A stretch of DNA of 64,000 nucleotides from Rhodopseudomonas boonkerdii (GTDB taxonomy: Bacteria; Pseudomonadota; Alphaproteobacteria; Rhizobiales; Xanthobacteraceae): positions 2,480,001-2,544,000 of the forward strand of contig NZ_CP036537.1 of assembly GCF_021184025.1 (NCBI RefSeq). The letters run 5' to 3'. The notes beneath the pieces are model-generated. The model saw only the letters and a program-made list of their open reading frames with translations. It ran no database searches and was not told the origin of the DNA. The position numbers were made by a program, and so were the translations under genes. Shown piece by piece: positions 15,376-24,043 of this stretch. Within the stretch, counting starts at the first letter, position 1. Each line of letters begins with the position of its first letter.

Positions 15376-17211
15376 TTACTTTTTCGCGTCCAGTCCGACC
15401 GTACGGCCGGGGAATCCGGCGACGTCGAAATAGCGTTGCGCGCCGACTTTCTGCCCGACCAGCACGGTGCGCAGACCCTGGTCGTCCGGCTTCGAGCGCG
15501 TCGTCTCCGACATCACTTTCGGTGTCTTGCCGTTCGGCATGGCCTCGGTCATCACGCGGCCGATCAGCTTGCCCTTGGCTTCGCGCTTGAGCCCGAGCAG
15601 ATGCGCGGCGGTGATGCCAACGTCGGCATTGCTGACCGGCAGGGGATCGACGAAGCCGGCTTTGAAATCCGGGCCGATCGCCGCCATGAAATTGTGGGTG
15701 TCGCCGCGGCCGAATGATCCATGCATCCCCTGACCCTGACGCAGCACCGTATCCGCGACCTCGACCTGACAGGCGGGGGGCTGATCGCAGCCGGTCGAAT
15801 AGGAGCGAAACGAGACGGCGATGGCTGGATGCGGCGTGACGGCTTTGCCCGAGAGATTGATCGCCGACAGTGGCAGTGCACCGGGGAACGAGCCGAGCTG
15901 GTCATCCACGAAAATGCCGCTGATATAGTCCTGCTTCAGGAGCGCCTTCACGGTCTTCGCAGCAAGCGCCTTATCCCTGCTCGGCAGATAGATCAGGTCG
16001 GAGCCGCCATTTGTGGCAACGATCAAATCCGGCTTGTCCTTGTCCTTGCCGATATAGGCATTACCCGCTTTCGGATAGGCATTGTCGCCGACGGCTGCGA
16101 ACTTGTCATTGGGATCGAACAGCGGCAGGCCGAGCGACTTGGCAAGATCGATCGCGAGGAAGCCGAGCGGCAGGAAACCTTCTGGTGTGTCGGGATAGGT
16201 GCTCTTGACGGTCGCCGAGGTCTTGCTCTCCTTTGAAATCGTCGAGAAGCCGTGATCGGCCGAGATCATGATGTTGGTGGTGCCGGAGAGGCCGAGATCG
16301 TCGAGCGCCTTGCGCAGCTGGGCGAGATTGTCGTCGGCGTTCCTGATGGAGGCGAGCGAGGAGGGGCCGTTGATGCCCGGCGTCACCTTGTTGAGGCTGT
16401 CGCCCTGATTGTGCTGAGTGCCGTCGGGGTCGCGCGACCAGAACACCAGCACAAACGGCTTGTTGCGCGCCTTAAACATCGGCAGAACCACCTTGGTCGC
16501 GACATCGGCCATATAGGCTTGTTGCTTGGTATTCGCTTCCGTCGTGCCGGGCGTCTTCGCGTCACCTGCTTTGGCATTGTCGCCGCGGCTCGGCGTTTCC
16601 AGAGCGAGACCGGCCTTGCTGAGCGCGTCTTTCATCTCTTCCGAAAGCGGAATGCCAAGCAGCTTGCCGGCCTTGTCGACGCCCCCGGTCTGGTCGTCGA
16701 TGGTGATGGTTTCACGGCCGGTCCGTTCGGTGTGATCGAACATCAGCGTCGGCCCGACCTTGCCGATGGCGGCGGTCGAGAAGCCCGCTTTGCGCGCAGC
16801 CTTGAGCAGCGTTTCCTCGTTGAGATAGTCGCCGTTGAACTGCTCATCGAGATCGCCGAGCACCTGGTCATGCTCGATGAAAGGGATGGTGCTACCGTTC
16901 TGAACCGAGGTGGCACGGCCCGTATAGATCGAGTTCGAGAACACGCCGCTATCGCCGAGATAGTGGCCGGAGGCCATGCCCGACGCGTTGGCCATGGTGA
17001 AGGTCGGAAACAGCGAATGCGAATTCCTGAAGTTGACGCCCTTATCCCGCACCGCGGACATGGCGGGTGCCGTTTCCGGCGTCACCTTCAGTGCCCGAAG
17101 CCCGTCAGGTACGAACAAAATGAGGTTGCGGGGCGGACTGTTTTGGGCGAACACCGTGGGTGCTGAAATAAGACAGAGACTTAGGGAGAGGATGGTGGCA
17201 GCGCCGCGCAT
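15376..17211 (-). CDS. Exported alkaline-phosphatase-superfamily protein (type I phosphodiesterase / nucleotide pyrophosphatase type)
   Basis: A 611-residue protein with a clear Sec signal peptide (residues 1-22, ending VFA before QNS). Family metal-site features are visible: LILFVPDGLRAL near the mature N-terminus, FPTFTMANASGM with the threonine nucleophile, SADHGFST, and a late histidine in GRGDTHNFMAA. It therefore hydrolyses a phosphate mono- or diester in the periplasm. It is convergent with the unknown gene and divergent from the carboxylase gene. Whether it responds to phosphate starvation cannot be seen; no obvious Pho box was found. Confidence 0.82.
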   Translation of the reverse strand: MRGAATILSLSLCLISAPTVFAQNSPPRNLILFVPDGLRALKVTPETAPAMSAVRDKGVNFRNSHSLFPTFTMANASGMASGHYLGDSGVFSNSIYTGRATSVQNGSTIPFIEHDQVLGDLDEQFNGDYLNEETLLKAARKAGFSTAAIGKVGPTLMFDHTERTGRETITIDDQTGGVDKAGKLLGIPLSEEMKDALSKAGLALETPSRGDNAKAGDAKTPGTTEANTKQQAYMADVATKVVLPMFKARNKPFVLVFWSRDPDGTQHNQGDSLNKVTPGINGPSSLASIRNADDNLAQLRKALDDLGLSGTTNIMISADHGFSTISKESKTSATVKSTYPDTPEGFLPLGFLAIDLAKSLGLPLFDPNDKFAAVGDNAYPKAGNAYIGKDKDKPDLIVATNGGSDLIYLPSRDKALAAKTVKALLKQDYISGIFVDDQLGSFPGALPLSAINLSGKAVTPHPAIAVSFRSYSTGCDQPPACQVEVADTVLRQGQGMHGSFGRGDTHNFMAAIGPDFKAGFVDPLPVSNADVGITAAHLLGLKREAKGKLIGRVMTEAMPNGKTPKVMSETTRSKPDDQGLRTVLVGQKVGAQRYFDVAGFPGRTVGLDAKK

Positions 17212-17367
17212 GAAACACCTCGCTTCAGGAAACGCCGGCCCCGTCGGACCGGGCCTCTTTTCTAGTTTTCGTCCGCGACAGAATTGTTACGGCTGCGGCG
17301 CCATGTCACATTGTGCCGCCGGTTTCATCTTCCCGATCCCGCCTCAAGGTTGCAAGTAAGACAGCTC

Positions 17368-19386
17368 ATGTTCAAAAAGATTCTGATCGCCAACCGCGGC
17401 GAGATCGCCTGCCGCGTCATCAAGACCGCCCGCAAGATGGGCATCAAGACGGTTGCCGTTTACTCCGAGGCGGACCGCGACGCGCTGCATGTCGAGATGG
17501 CCGACGAGGCCGTCTTCATCGGCCCGCCGGCCGCGGCCGAGAGCTATCTCCTGATCGACAAGATCGTCGAGGCCTGCAAGCAGACCGGCGCCGAAGCGGT
17601 GCATCCCGGCTATGGCTTCCTGTCCGAGCGCGAGGCTTTTCCGCGCGCGCTGGAAGCGGCGGGTATCGTGTTCATCGGCCCTAACCCCGGCGCCATCGCG
17701 GCCATGGGCGACAAGATCGAGTCCAAGAAGGCTGCTGCGCAGGCCAAGGTCTCCACGGTGCCCGGCTTCCTCGGTGTCATCGAGGACGACAGGCATGCCG
17801 TGAAGATCGCCGACGAGATCGGCTATCCCGTAATGATCAAGGCCTCCGCCGGCGGCGGCGGCAAGGGTATGCGCATCGCGCATTCGACCGCGGAAGTCGC
17901 CGAGGGCTTCAATCTCGCCAAGGCCGAAGCGAAGGCCTCGTTTGGCGACGACCGCGTCTTCATCGAGAAGTTCATCGTCGATCCCCGTCATATCGAAATC
18001 CAGGTGCTCGGCGACAAGCATGGCAATGTGATCTATCTCGGCGAGCGCGAATGTTCGATCCAGCGCCGCAATCAGAAGGTCATCGAGGAAGCGCCGTCGC
18101 CGCTGCTGGACGAAGCCACCCGCCGCAAGATGGGCGAGCAGGCGGTCGCCCTCGCCAAGGCCGTGAATTACGACAGCGCCGGCACCGTCGAATTCGTCGC
18201 GGGTCAGGACAAGAGCTTTTATTTCCTCGAAATGAACACCCGCCTGCAGGTCGAGCATCCGGTGACCGAACTCGTCACCGGCGTCGATCTTGTCGAGCAG
18301 ATGATCCGCGTTGCAGCCGGCGAAAAACTGGCGCTGCAGCAGAAGGACGTCACGCTGACCGGCTGGGCCGTCGAGTCCCGCGTCTATGCGGAGGATCCGT
18401 TCCGCAATTTCCTGCCCTCCATCGGCCGTCTCGTAAAATATCGTCCGCCGGCCGAAAGCCATGTCGAGGGCGGCGTCACCGTGCGCAACGACACCGGTGT
18501 GCAGGAAGGCGGCGAGATCTCGATCTATTACGATCCGATGATCGCCAAGCTCGTCACCCATGCGCCGTCGCGCGCGGCGGCCATCGATGCGCAGGCCAAT
18601 GCGCTCGATGCCTTCTATGTGGACGGCATCCGCCACAACATTCCATTCCTGTCGGCATTGATGGTTCATCCGCGCTGGCGCAGCGGCAATCTCTCCACCG
18701 GTTTCATCGCCGAGGAATTCCCGAGCGGCTTTGCCGCCAAGGCGCCGGAGGGCGAGGTCGCCCGCCGTATCGCTGCGGTGGCTGCAGCGGTCGATGCCGT
18801 TTATGGCGAGCGTAAGCGCCAGATCTCGGGCCAGATGATCGGCCGCCCGGTGGTGCGCGCCGGCCGTCGTGCCGTCTGGCTCGAGCGGGAGGAAGTCCTG
18901 CTCGATGTCGCGAGGGATGGGGATGCCGTGACGGTCGCCTTCATCGATACCGACGGTAAGGCCGGCACCGTGCATCGGGTGCAGTCGGCGTGGAAGCCCG
19001 GTGTGCCGGTCTGGGACGGCACCATCGATGGTCATCACGTCGCGATGCAGGTCCGCCCGCAGGCCTCGGGCATCCGGATCGCGCATCAGGGGTTTGAAGT
19101 TGCGGTGAACGTCTTCACCGAAACCGAAGCTGCAGCCGCACGTCTGATGCCCGTCGGCGTCAAGGCGGATACCGGCAAGAAACTGCTGTGCCCGATGCCG
19201 GGTCTCGTGGTTTCGATTGCCGTGACCGAAGGCCAGGACGTCAAGGCGGGCGAGACCCTCGCCGTGGTGGAGGCGATGAAGATGCAGAATGTGCTGCGTG
19301 CCGAACGCGACGGCACCGTCAAGAAAATCCATGCCGCTGCCGGCGCAACGCTGGCGGTGGATGCGCTCATTCTTGAATTCGCATGA
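17368..19386 (+). CDS. pccA: Biotin-dependent acyl-CoA carboxylase alpha subunit (propionyl-CoA carboxylase type)
   Basis: A 672-residue subunit carrying biotin carboxylase and biotin-carrier domains. The start MFKKILIANRGEIACRVIKT is the canonical N-terminus, so I prefer ATG 17368 over the in-frame start at 17284. ATP-grasp motif GGGGKGM is near residues 163-169, and biotinylation site EAMKM places biotin on K638. The middle region contains a carboxyltransferase-interaction domain. The beta subunit is not in this window. The next gene overlaps by four bases. Methylcrotonyl- or acetyl-CoA carboxylase are alternatives; propionyl-CoA is favoured by length and overall similarity as I recall it. 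Confidence 0.88.
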   Translation: MFKKILIANRGEIACRVIKTARKMGIKTVAVYSEADRDALHVEMADEAVFIGPPAAAESYLLIDKIVEACKQTGAEAVHPGYGFLSEREAFPRALEAAGIVFIGPNPGAIAAMGDKIESKKAAAQAKVSTVPGFLGVIEDDRHAVKIADEIGYPVMIKASAGGGGKGMRIAHSTAEVAEGFNLAKAEAKASFGDDRVFIEKFIVDPRHIEIQVLGDKHGNVIYLGERECSIQRRNQKVIEEAPSPLLDEATRRKMGEQAVALAKAVNYDSAGTVEFVAGQDKSFYFLEMNTRLQVEHPVTELVTGVDLVEQMIRVAAGEKLALQQKDVTLTGWAVESRVYAEDPFRNFLPSIGRLVKYRPPAESHVEGGVTVRNDTGVQEGGEISIYYDPMIAKLVTHAPSRAAAIDAQANALDAFYVDGIRHNIPFLSALMVHPRWRSGNLSTGFIAEEFPSGFAAKAPEGEVARRIAAVAAAVDAVYGERKRQISGQMIGRPVVRAGRRAVWLEREEVLLDVARDGDAVTVAFIDTDGKAGTVHRVQSAWKPGVPVWDGTIDGHHVAMQVRPQASGIRIAHQGFEVAVNVFTETEAAAARLMPVGVKADTGKKLLCPMPGLVVSIAVTEGQDVKAGETLAVVEAMKMQNVLRAERDGTVKKIHAAAGATLAVDALILEFA

Positions 19387-20252
19387 CGACGTTCCGGCAG
19401 CGGCGCTACGGTCTGCGGGCGATCCTGTCCGGCGACCGGTGCGTGCGGCCGGGCTCGGTCTATGATGCCATCTCGGTACGTATCGCCGAAGATCTCGGCT
19501 TCGAGGTCGGCATGTTCGGCGGCTCCGCGGCGTCGCTCGCCATTCTCGGCGATCCCGACATCGCGCTGATCACGCTCTCCGAACTTGCTGAGCAGATGCG
19601 GCGGATGTCGCGTGCCGGCAATCTGCCGGTGCTGGTCGACGCCGATCATGGCTATGGCAATGCGCTCAATGTCCGCCGCACGGTGGAGGAGCTGGAAGCC
19701 GCCGGTGCCGGCGGCCTCACCATCGAGGACACGTTGCTGCCCGCCGCGTTCGGCGAAGCCAGGGCACAGGTGATCTCGGCGGAAGAGGGGCTCGGCAAGG
19801 TCAGGGCTGCGCTCAGTGCGCGCCAGGATCCGGCGCTCGTCATTGTCGGTCGTACGGGTGCGGCTTCGATCACTTCAGTTGACGATGCCATTGCACGAGC
19901 AAAGTCGTACGAAGCTGCAGGCGTCGATGCGATCATGTTCACCGGTCTCAAGAACCGCGCCGAACTGCAGGCCGCGAGTGCCGCGACGACATTGCCCATC
20001 GTGCTTGGCACGCCCAGCGACGACATGATCGAAGGGGATTTCCTGAGCGCCCAGCGCGTCCGCATCTGCATTCAGGGCCACGCGCCAATTTCCGCGGCCA
20101 TGGCCGCTGTGCATGCGACGCTGAAGGCCGTGCGCGGAGGGGCAGGGCCGAAGGAATTGAAGAACCTCGCTTCTGCCGATCTGATGGACAGCGTTACCCG
20201 CAGCACTGTCGTCAAGCAGCGAGGCATCGACTATCTCGGGCTGAAAAAATAA
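19383..20252 (+). CDS. Oxaloacetate decarboxylase (isocitrate lyase / PEP mutase superfamily)
   Basis: A 289-residue TIM-barrel enzyme. Superfamily motifs are RPGSVYDAISVRIAEDLGF, the metal-binding DADHGYGNALNV, and GLTIEDTLLP. The cysteine-containing loop used by isocitrate and methylisocitrate lyases (KKCGH type) is absent, which fits the oxaloacetate decarboxylase family that yields pyruvate and CO2. It overlaps the carboxylase gene by ATGA and is followed by acylphosphatase with a one-base overlap, so the three are one operon. This pairing puts CO2 fixation onto propionyl-CoA and CO2 release side by side. Confidence 0.82.
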   Translation: MTTFRQRRYGLRAILSGDRCVRPGSVYDAISVRIAEDLGFEVGMFGGSAASLAILGDPDIALITLSELAEQMRRMSRAGNLPVLVDADHGYGNALNVRRTVEELEAAGAGGLTIEDTLLPAAFGEARAQVISAEEGLGKVRAALSARQDPALVIVGRTGAASITSVDDAIARAKSYEAAGVDAIMFTGLKNRAELQAASAATTLPIVLGTPSDDMIEGDFLSAQRVRICIQGHAPISAAMAAVHATLKAVRGGAGPKELKNLASADLMDSVTRSTVVKQRGIDYLGLKK

Positions 20253-20551
20253 TGCCGAGTATTATCCGCCATGTGACGGTGACAGGCCGCGTGCAGGGCG
20301 TCGGCTACCGTGCCTGGACCGGCGATCAGGCCATCCTGCTCGGTCTGCAGGGCTGGGTGCGCAATCGCCGCGACGGCAGTGTCGAGGCGGTGTTCGCCGG
20401 ACCGCAGGATGCGGTGATGGAGATGATCGAGATGTGCCGCCGCGGCCCGCCGCCTGCGCATGTGTCCGGTGTCGTGGTCAGCGATGCCATGCCGGACATG
20501 CTCAAGCTGCGCTCGGGCGGCGAGACGTTTTCGCAGTTGGGAACGCTGTAG
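20252..20551 (+). CDS. acyP: Acylphosphatase
   Basis: A 99-residue small enzyme that hydrolyses carboxyl-phosphate bonds. The signature GRVQGVGYRAWT gives the catalytic arginine R20, and GWVRNRRDGSVE gives asparagine N38. Length and fold match the family. The ATG overlaps the preceding stop by one base. A family B repeat follows immediately. Confidence 0.93.
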   Translation: MPSIIRHVTVTGRVQGVGYRAWTGDQAILLGLQGWVRNRRDGSVEAVFAGPQDAVMEMIEMCRRGPPPAHVSGVVVSDAMPDMLKLRSGGETFSQLGTL

Positions 20552-20570
20552 TTGCGGAGAAGCAACCAAC

Positions 20571-20696
20571 TCCGCCCTCATCCTGAGGAGCCGCGCTTTT
20601 TGCGCGACGTCTCGAAGGATGGCCGCAAGCGTCGGGGTGTCCCATTCATGGTTCGAGACGGCGCTCGAGCGGGCGCCTTCTCACCATGAGGGCGGA
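20571..20696. repeat. Family B intergenic repeat (CCTCATCCTGAGGAG ... CTCACCATGAGGG), copy 1
   Basis: The ends TCCGCCCTCATCCTGAG and CTCACCATGAGGGCGGA are inverted, and inside are TCTCGAAGGATGG and GGTTCGAGACGGCGC. It fills the gap between the convergent acyP and lipB genes. Related copies are at 42290-42545 and 48492-48872. Confidence 0.75.
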
Positions 20697-20715
20697 GGTG
20701 AATTGCAGGTTCAGG

Positions 20716-21441
20716 TTACGCCGTCTCTAGCCCCGTGCTCTGCATCTCGCCGAACACCTCGCCATACGCCTTCCTCAGAGCGACATCCACATCCGTCATC
20801 GTCACAGGCAAGCCGAGATCGACGAGGCTCGTCACGCCATAGCGCGGATCGACCACGCCGCAGGGGACGATCGCGTCGAAGTGCCTGAGGTCGGGCTCCA
20901 CATTGATGGCGATGCCGTGGAAAGAGACCCAGCGCTTCAGGCGCACGCCGATGGCGGCGATCTTGTCCTCGTATCCTGCCCCCTTGTCGGGCCGTTTCAC
21001 CCAGACACCGACACGATCCTCGCGCCGCTCGCCCTTTACGTTGAAGGTGTCCAGCGTGCGGATGATCATGTCTTCCAGCGCCGCCACATAGGCGCGTACA
21101 TCAGGGCGTCGTGCCTTCAGGTCCAGCATCACATAGGCCACCCGCTGGCCGGGTCCGTGATAGGTGATCTGGCCACCGCGGCCGCTCTCGAAGACAGGAA
21201 AACGCGCCGCCAGAAGATCGGTCTCCTTGCCGGATGTACCGGATGTATAGAGTGGCGGGTGCTCCAGCAGCCAGACCAGTTCCGGCGCCTCGCCAGCCGC
21301 GATTGCGGCCACGCGCGTTTCCATCGCCGCCACCGCCTCAAGATAGGGAATCGGGCCGTCCTCGATCCGCCATTCCACGGCAGGTCCGGCGGCGCCGCGG
21401 GAAAACGGCGTCAGATCGAGGGTTTGGCGGTCATTAACCAT
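20716..21441 (-). CDS. lipB: Lipoyl(octanoyl) transferase
   Basis: A 241-residue enzyme that moves octanoate from acyl carrier protein to lipoyl domains of 2-oxoacid dehydrogenases. The motif [20 protein letters not shown] is diagnostic. The acyl-thioester cysteine is C194 in IVPCGV and the catalytic lysine K160 in [10 protein letters not shown]. It stands alone, divergent from the orphan fliN. Confidence 0.95.
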   Translation of the reverse strand: MVNDRQTLDLTPFSRGAAGPAVEWRIEDGPIPYLEAVAAMETRVAAIAAGEAPELVWLLEHPPLYTSGTSGKETDLLAARFPVFESGRGGQITYHGPGQRVAYVMLDLKARRPDVRAYVAALEDMIIRTLDTFNVKGERREDRVGVWVKRPDKGAGYEDKIAAIGVRLKRWVSFHGIAINVEPDLRHFDAIVPCGVVDPRYGVTSLVDLGLPVTMTDVDVALRKAYGEVFGEMQSTGLETA

Positions 21442-21523
21442 TGGCTAACCATAAGCGTGCTGTTCTCAGGCTGTCCTGACGCGCAGGTGCGCAGGGTCCT
21501 TTATTTGTGACTGTGGGGCCGAC

Positions 21524-21766
21524 GTGCCAACCCTCGACAATATCTCCGTAGATATCATGGTGGTGCTTGGCACCACCACAATGCCGGTGCATCAGGTGAT
21601 GCGGCTCAGCCGCGGCGCCATCATCGAGCTCGATGCCACCGAGCAGGACGAGGTGAAGATTCTCGCCAACAATCTGCCCGTGGCCTCCGGTTCGGTCATG
21701 GTCGATCGCAACCGTATCGCCGTCGAAGTCAAGCAGATGCTGCCGCGCTCGCCGGAACGCCGCTGA
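21524..21766 (+). CDS. fliN: Short FliN/SpoA-domain protein
   Basis: An 80-residue protein that is almost entirely a SpoA (surface presentation of antigens) domain: VDIMVVLGTTTMPVHQVMRL, GAIIELDATEQDEVKILANN, and GSVMVDRNRIAVEV. It matches the C-terminal domain of flagellar motor switch protein FliN. The start is GTG; no in-frame ATG lies upstream. No flagellar genes are nearby, so it is an orphan copy. It may still work in the motor switch or in a related complex. Confidence 0.82.
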   Translation: MPTLDNISVDIMVVLGTTTMPVHQVMRLSRGAIIELDATEQDEVKILANNLPVASGSVMVDRNRIAVEVKQMLPRSPERR

Positions 21767-21894
21767 ATCCAGCGCAGATAATTTTCCCCAAAGGGATGGT
21801 GGGAACGCGGTTCGGGCCTTGTGCCCCCATCATCGATTTGTTACATCGGCGCCGGTCGAACCGGCCGGGCGATTTGCCCCGCCGGTCATTTCCA

Positions 21895-21979
21895 GCGCTC
21901 GTGGCGGAATTGGTAGACGCGCTGCCTTGAGGTGGCAGTCCGTAACAGGGTGGGGGTTCGAGTCCCTCCGAGCGCACCA
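21895..21979 (+). tRNA. tRNA-Leu (GAG anticodon)
   Basis: An 85-nt class II tRNA. The acceptor stem pairs GCGCTCG with CGAGCGC, and ACCA at the 3' end is encoded. The anticodon loop TTGAGGT at 21927-21933 gives anticodon GAG at 21929-21931, flanked by the stem CTGCC / GGCAG. The long variable arm and the T-loop GGTTCGAGTCC are clear. No integrated element follows it. Confidence 0.95.
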
Positions 21980-22162
21980 CATACCTCATAAAAATCAGAT
22001 ATTTGCGGGCATGTGTTGCGAGGCCGTATGAGCTTCGGGCATTGCAGTTGCATATCCGGACGCCTCAACGGCAATCGTGGCGGTATTTACCGAGACCGAT
22101 AGGAACGGCAAGGTGCCTCACTATCGTGGAATGCCGATACCGTTGTCGGATGCCGGCAGCAG

Positions 22163-23347
22163 CTATCCCCGCGCTGCGAGCACCAGCGCTCCCATCGCCG
22201 CCACGGCGCCGATTAAAAACGCTGCGCCGTAACCGAAAAGCCCGGCTGCATAGCCGACCGCGGGCGCGGTGACACCAATCGCCAGGTCGAAGAACGCGAT
22301 GAAATTCGCAATCGCGCGGCCGCGCTGTTCGATGGGGACACGGCGGGTCGCCTCGACGCCCATCGACGGGAAGATCAGCGAGAAGCCGATGCCGGTGACC
22401 AGCGCGCCAGCCAGGGCCGTCCAGGGATCCGGCGCCAGCCAGATCATGGCTTGGCCGATGGCTTCGATTGCCAGTGAGATCACCGCGACGCGCGTGCCGC
22501 CGAACCGATCGGGCCAATGGCTGCCGATCAGACGCACGGCGATATAGCCGGTGGAGAACAGAGCCAGCGCCATGCCGGCGCCGGACCAGCCACGCGCGGC
22601 ATAGGCGAGGGCGAGGAAGCTGGTGATGCCTGCAAAGGGAATGGTGGAGAGAAACAGGATCGTGCCGGGGCGCCAGATCAGGCCGATCACCTTATAGAAC
22701 GGTGTGCGTTCGATGTTGCCGGAGACCGGAATATCGGGAATCGTCGCGGCGATGGCGAATGCGATCAACGGTGACGCGGCTGCCGTGATTGCAACGCCGG
22801 CAAAGCCGGCGGCGCCGTAGATGGCAAGGCCGAGCGGCGCACCGAGACCGATGGCGGCGTACATGGCGATGCCCTGCCATGACATCACGAGACCGGTGCG
22901 CTGCGCACCGAGCCGGCCGATGCTCCAGTTCATGGCCCCCGTAATGAACAGGCTTTCGCCGAAGCCCAGCGCGACGCGCCCGGCCAGCAGCACAGCGAGC
23001 TTGGCGACGGCGTGGATCGGCAGCAATGCCGCAGTGAGATAGAGCAGGCCTGCAACGATCGCGAGCGGCAGACCGGCGTGGATGACGGAGCGCGCACCGC
23101 GATGATCGCACCATGTGCCGGCGCGGTGGCGCGTCAGGACGGTGACGACAGATTGCAGGCCGATGGCGAAGCCGATCACGCCGGCGCCGAAGCCGAGCTG
23201 GTCATGCAGATAAAGTGCGATTGGCGGCAATGGCAGGCCGACCGAAAGAAAGCCGAAAAACACGATGGCCACATGTCTGAGCAGACTGTTGCGATCGGGA
23301 CTGGTCAGCGGCGCAGGTTTGGTGCGGAGAGGGGCGTTCTGATTCAT
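22163..23347 (-). CDS. MFS transporter (YfcJ/YhhS-like)
   Basis: A 394-residue inner-membrane permease with about twelve hydrophobic helices. It starts HVAIVFFGFLSVGLPLPPI in the first helix; GLQSVVTVLTRHRAGTWCD marks the conserved loop between helices 2 and 3, as in arabinose-efflux-type exporters. I placed the start at ATG 23347 (MNQNAPLRTK); the frame opens 14 codons earlier with an unlikely TTG start. Divergent from the small membrane protein at 23656. Substrate unknown. Confidence 0.85.
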   Translation of the reverse strand: MNQNAPLRTKPAPLTSPDRNSLLRHVAIVFFGFLSVGLPLPPIALYLHDQLGFGAGVIGFAIGLQSVVTVLTRHRAGTWCDHRGARSVIHAGLPLAIVAGLLYLTAALLPIHAVAKLAVLLAGRVALGFGESLFITGAMNWSIGRLGAQRTGLVMSWQGIAMYAAIGLGAPLGLAIYGAAGFAGVAITAAASPLIAFAIAATIPDIPVSGNIERTPFYKVIGLIWRPGTILFLSTIPFAGITSFLALAYAARGWSGAGMALALFSTGYIAVRLIGSHWPDRFGGTRVAVISLAIEAIGQAMIWLAPDPWTALAGALVTGIGFSLIFPSMGVEATRRVPIEQRGRAIANFIAFFDLAIGVTAPAVGYAAGLFGYGAAFLIGAVAAMGALVLAARG

Positions 23348-23655
23348 ATCGACGTGCTTCTTTGCCGTGGTCGCGTATGCGAGCCACATCCGAGCACGTT
23401 GATTGACGTTAACGCTTACGACGGGGCGACCCCTGTGGGGCCAGCAATTACTTCGGCCGTGGCCGACAAGTCAAGCCGCCGCGTCGGGCGGTCGGCAAGG
23501 CTCCCTTGATGCGGGGCGATCCAGCGTACGAAATCGCCTGATCGATTGCAGTTGTCATTCCGGCTTAGTGCTCCCGTAACGATCTACCGTTAGCAGTGCC
23601 CGCCGCGACCCTGGCCTGCGATGATCGTGGGGCGTAACGGTCGCCCGGAGCGCCC
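23348..23655. other. Divergent intergenic region, no gene seen
   Basis: About 300 bases between the MFS start and the membrane-protein start at 23656. It contains an AT-richer patch, TTGATTGACGTTAACGC, near 23400 that could hold promoter elements for the MFS gene. No credible coding frame or repeat was recognised. Confidence 0.4.
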
Positions 23656-24030
23656 ATGAAATATCTGAGCTATATCTACCGCGCGGCTGCCAACTTCGCT
23701 TTTCTGGCGCTGGTTTACTTCAGTCTGAATTTCATCGGGACGTATCAGCAACGCGCCATCGTCGCCGCGCTGGTGCTGGCCTATGCGGGCATGCGGGCGA
23801 TTTCGGCCGCGCGCGGTTTCGTGTTTTTCAAGGCGATCCAGAAGCTGGAGCTGGAGACACGGCGCCTCGGCGGTCTCGCCGGCGAAGGTCCATCGGCCGT
23901 CGCCAGTCGCAAAGCACTGGTTGGCGATGTGGTGCAGCAGCGCCAGGCTGGCGAGATGAAGGCCTATATCGACTTGTTCTTCCTCGCCATCATCGTGGTG
24001 CTCTGCGTCGTCAAGATCGTCACCGACTAA
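23656..24030 (+). CDS. Small membrane protein of unknown function
   Basis: A 124-residue protein with three hydrophobic segments: NFAFLALVYFSLNFIG (about 13-28), AIVAALVLAYAGMRAI (about 34-49), and IDLFFLAIIVVLCVVKIV at the C-terminus. Between them is a hydrophilic helical stretch rich in glutamate, arginine and alanine. I do not recognise a family. The gene lies alone and is convergent with the deacetylase gene. Coding composition looks normal. Confidence 0.7.
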   Translation: MKYLSYIYRAAANFAFLALVYFSLNFIGTYQQRAIVAALVLAYAGMRAISAARGFVFFKAIQKLELETRRLGGLAGEGPSAVASRKALVGDVVQQRQAGEMKAYIDLFFLAIIVVLCVVKIVTD

Positions 24031-24043
24031 AGCGGGATGCGGA

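Noticed and set aside
17344..19332. A 662-codon minus-strand open frame opposite the carboxylase gene
   Set aside because: It is antisense to a clearly conserved biotin carboxylase; the translation is His/Asp/Gly-rich without family motifs, as expected for antisense frames in high-GC DNA.
21895..22160. tRNA-Leu as an attachment site of an integrated element
   Set aside because: No integrase, no direct repeat of the tRNA 3' end noticed downstream, and neighbouring genes look like core genome.
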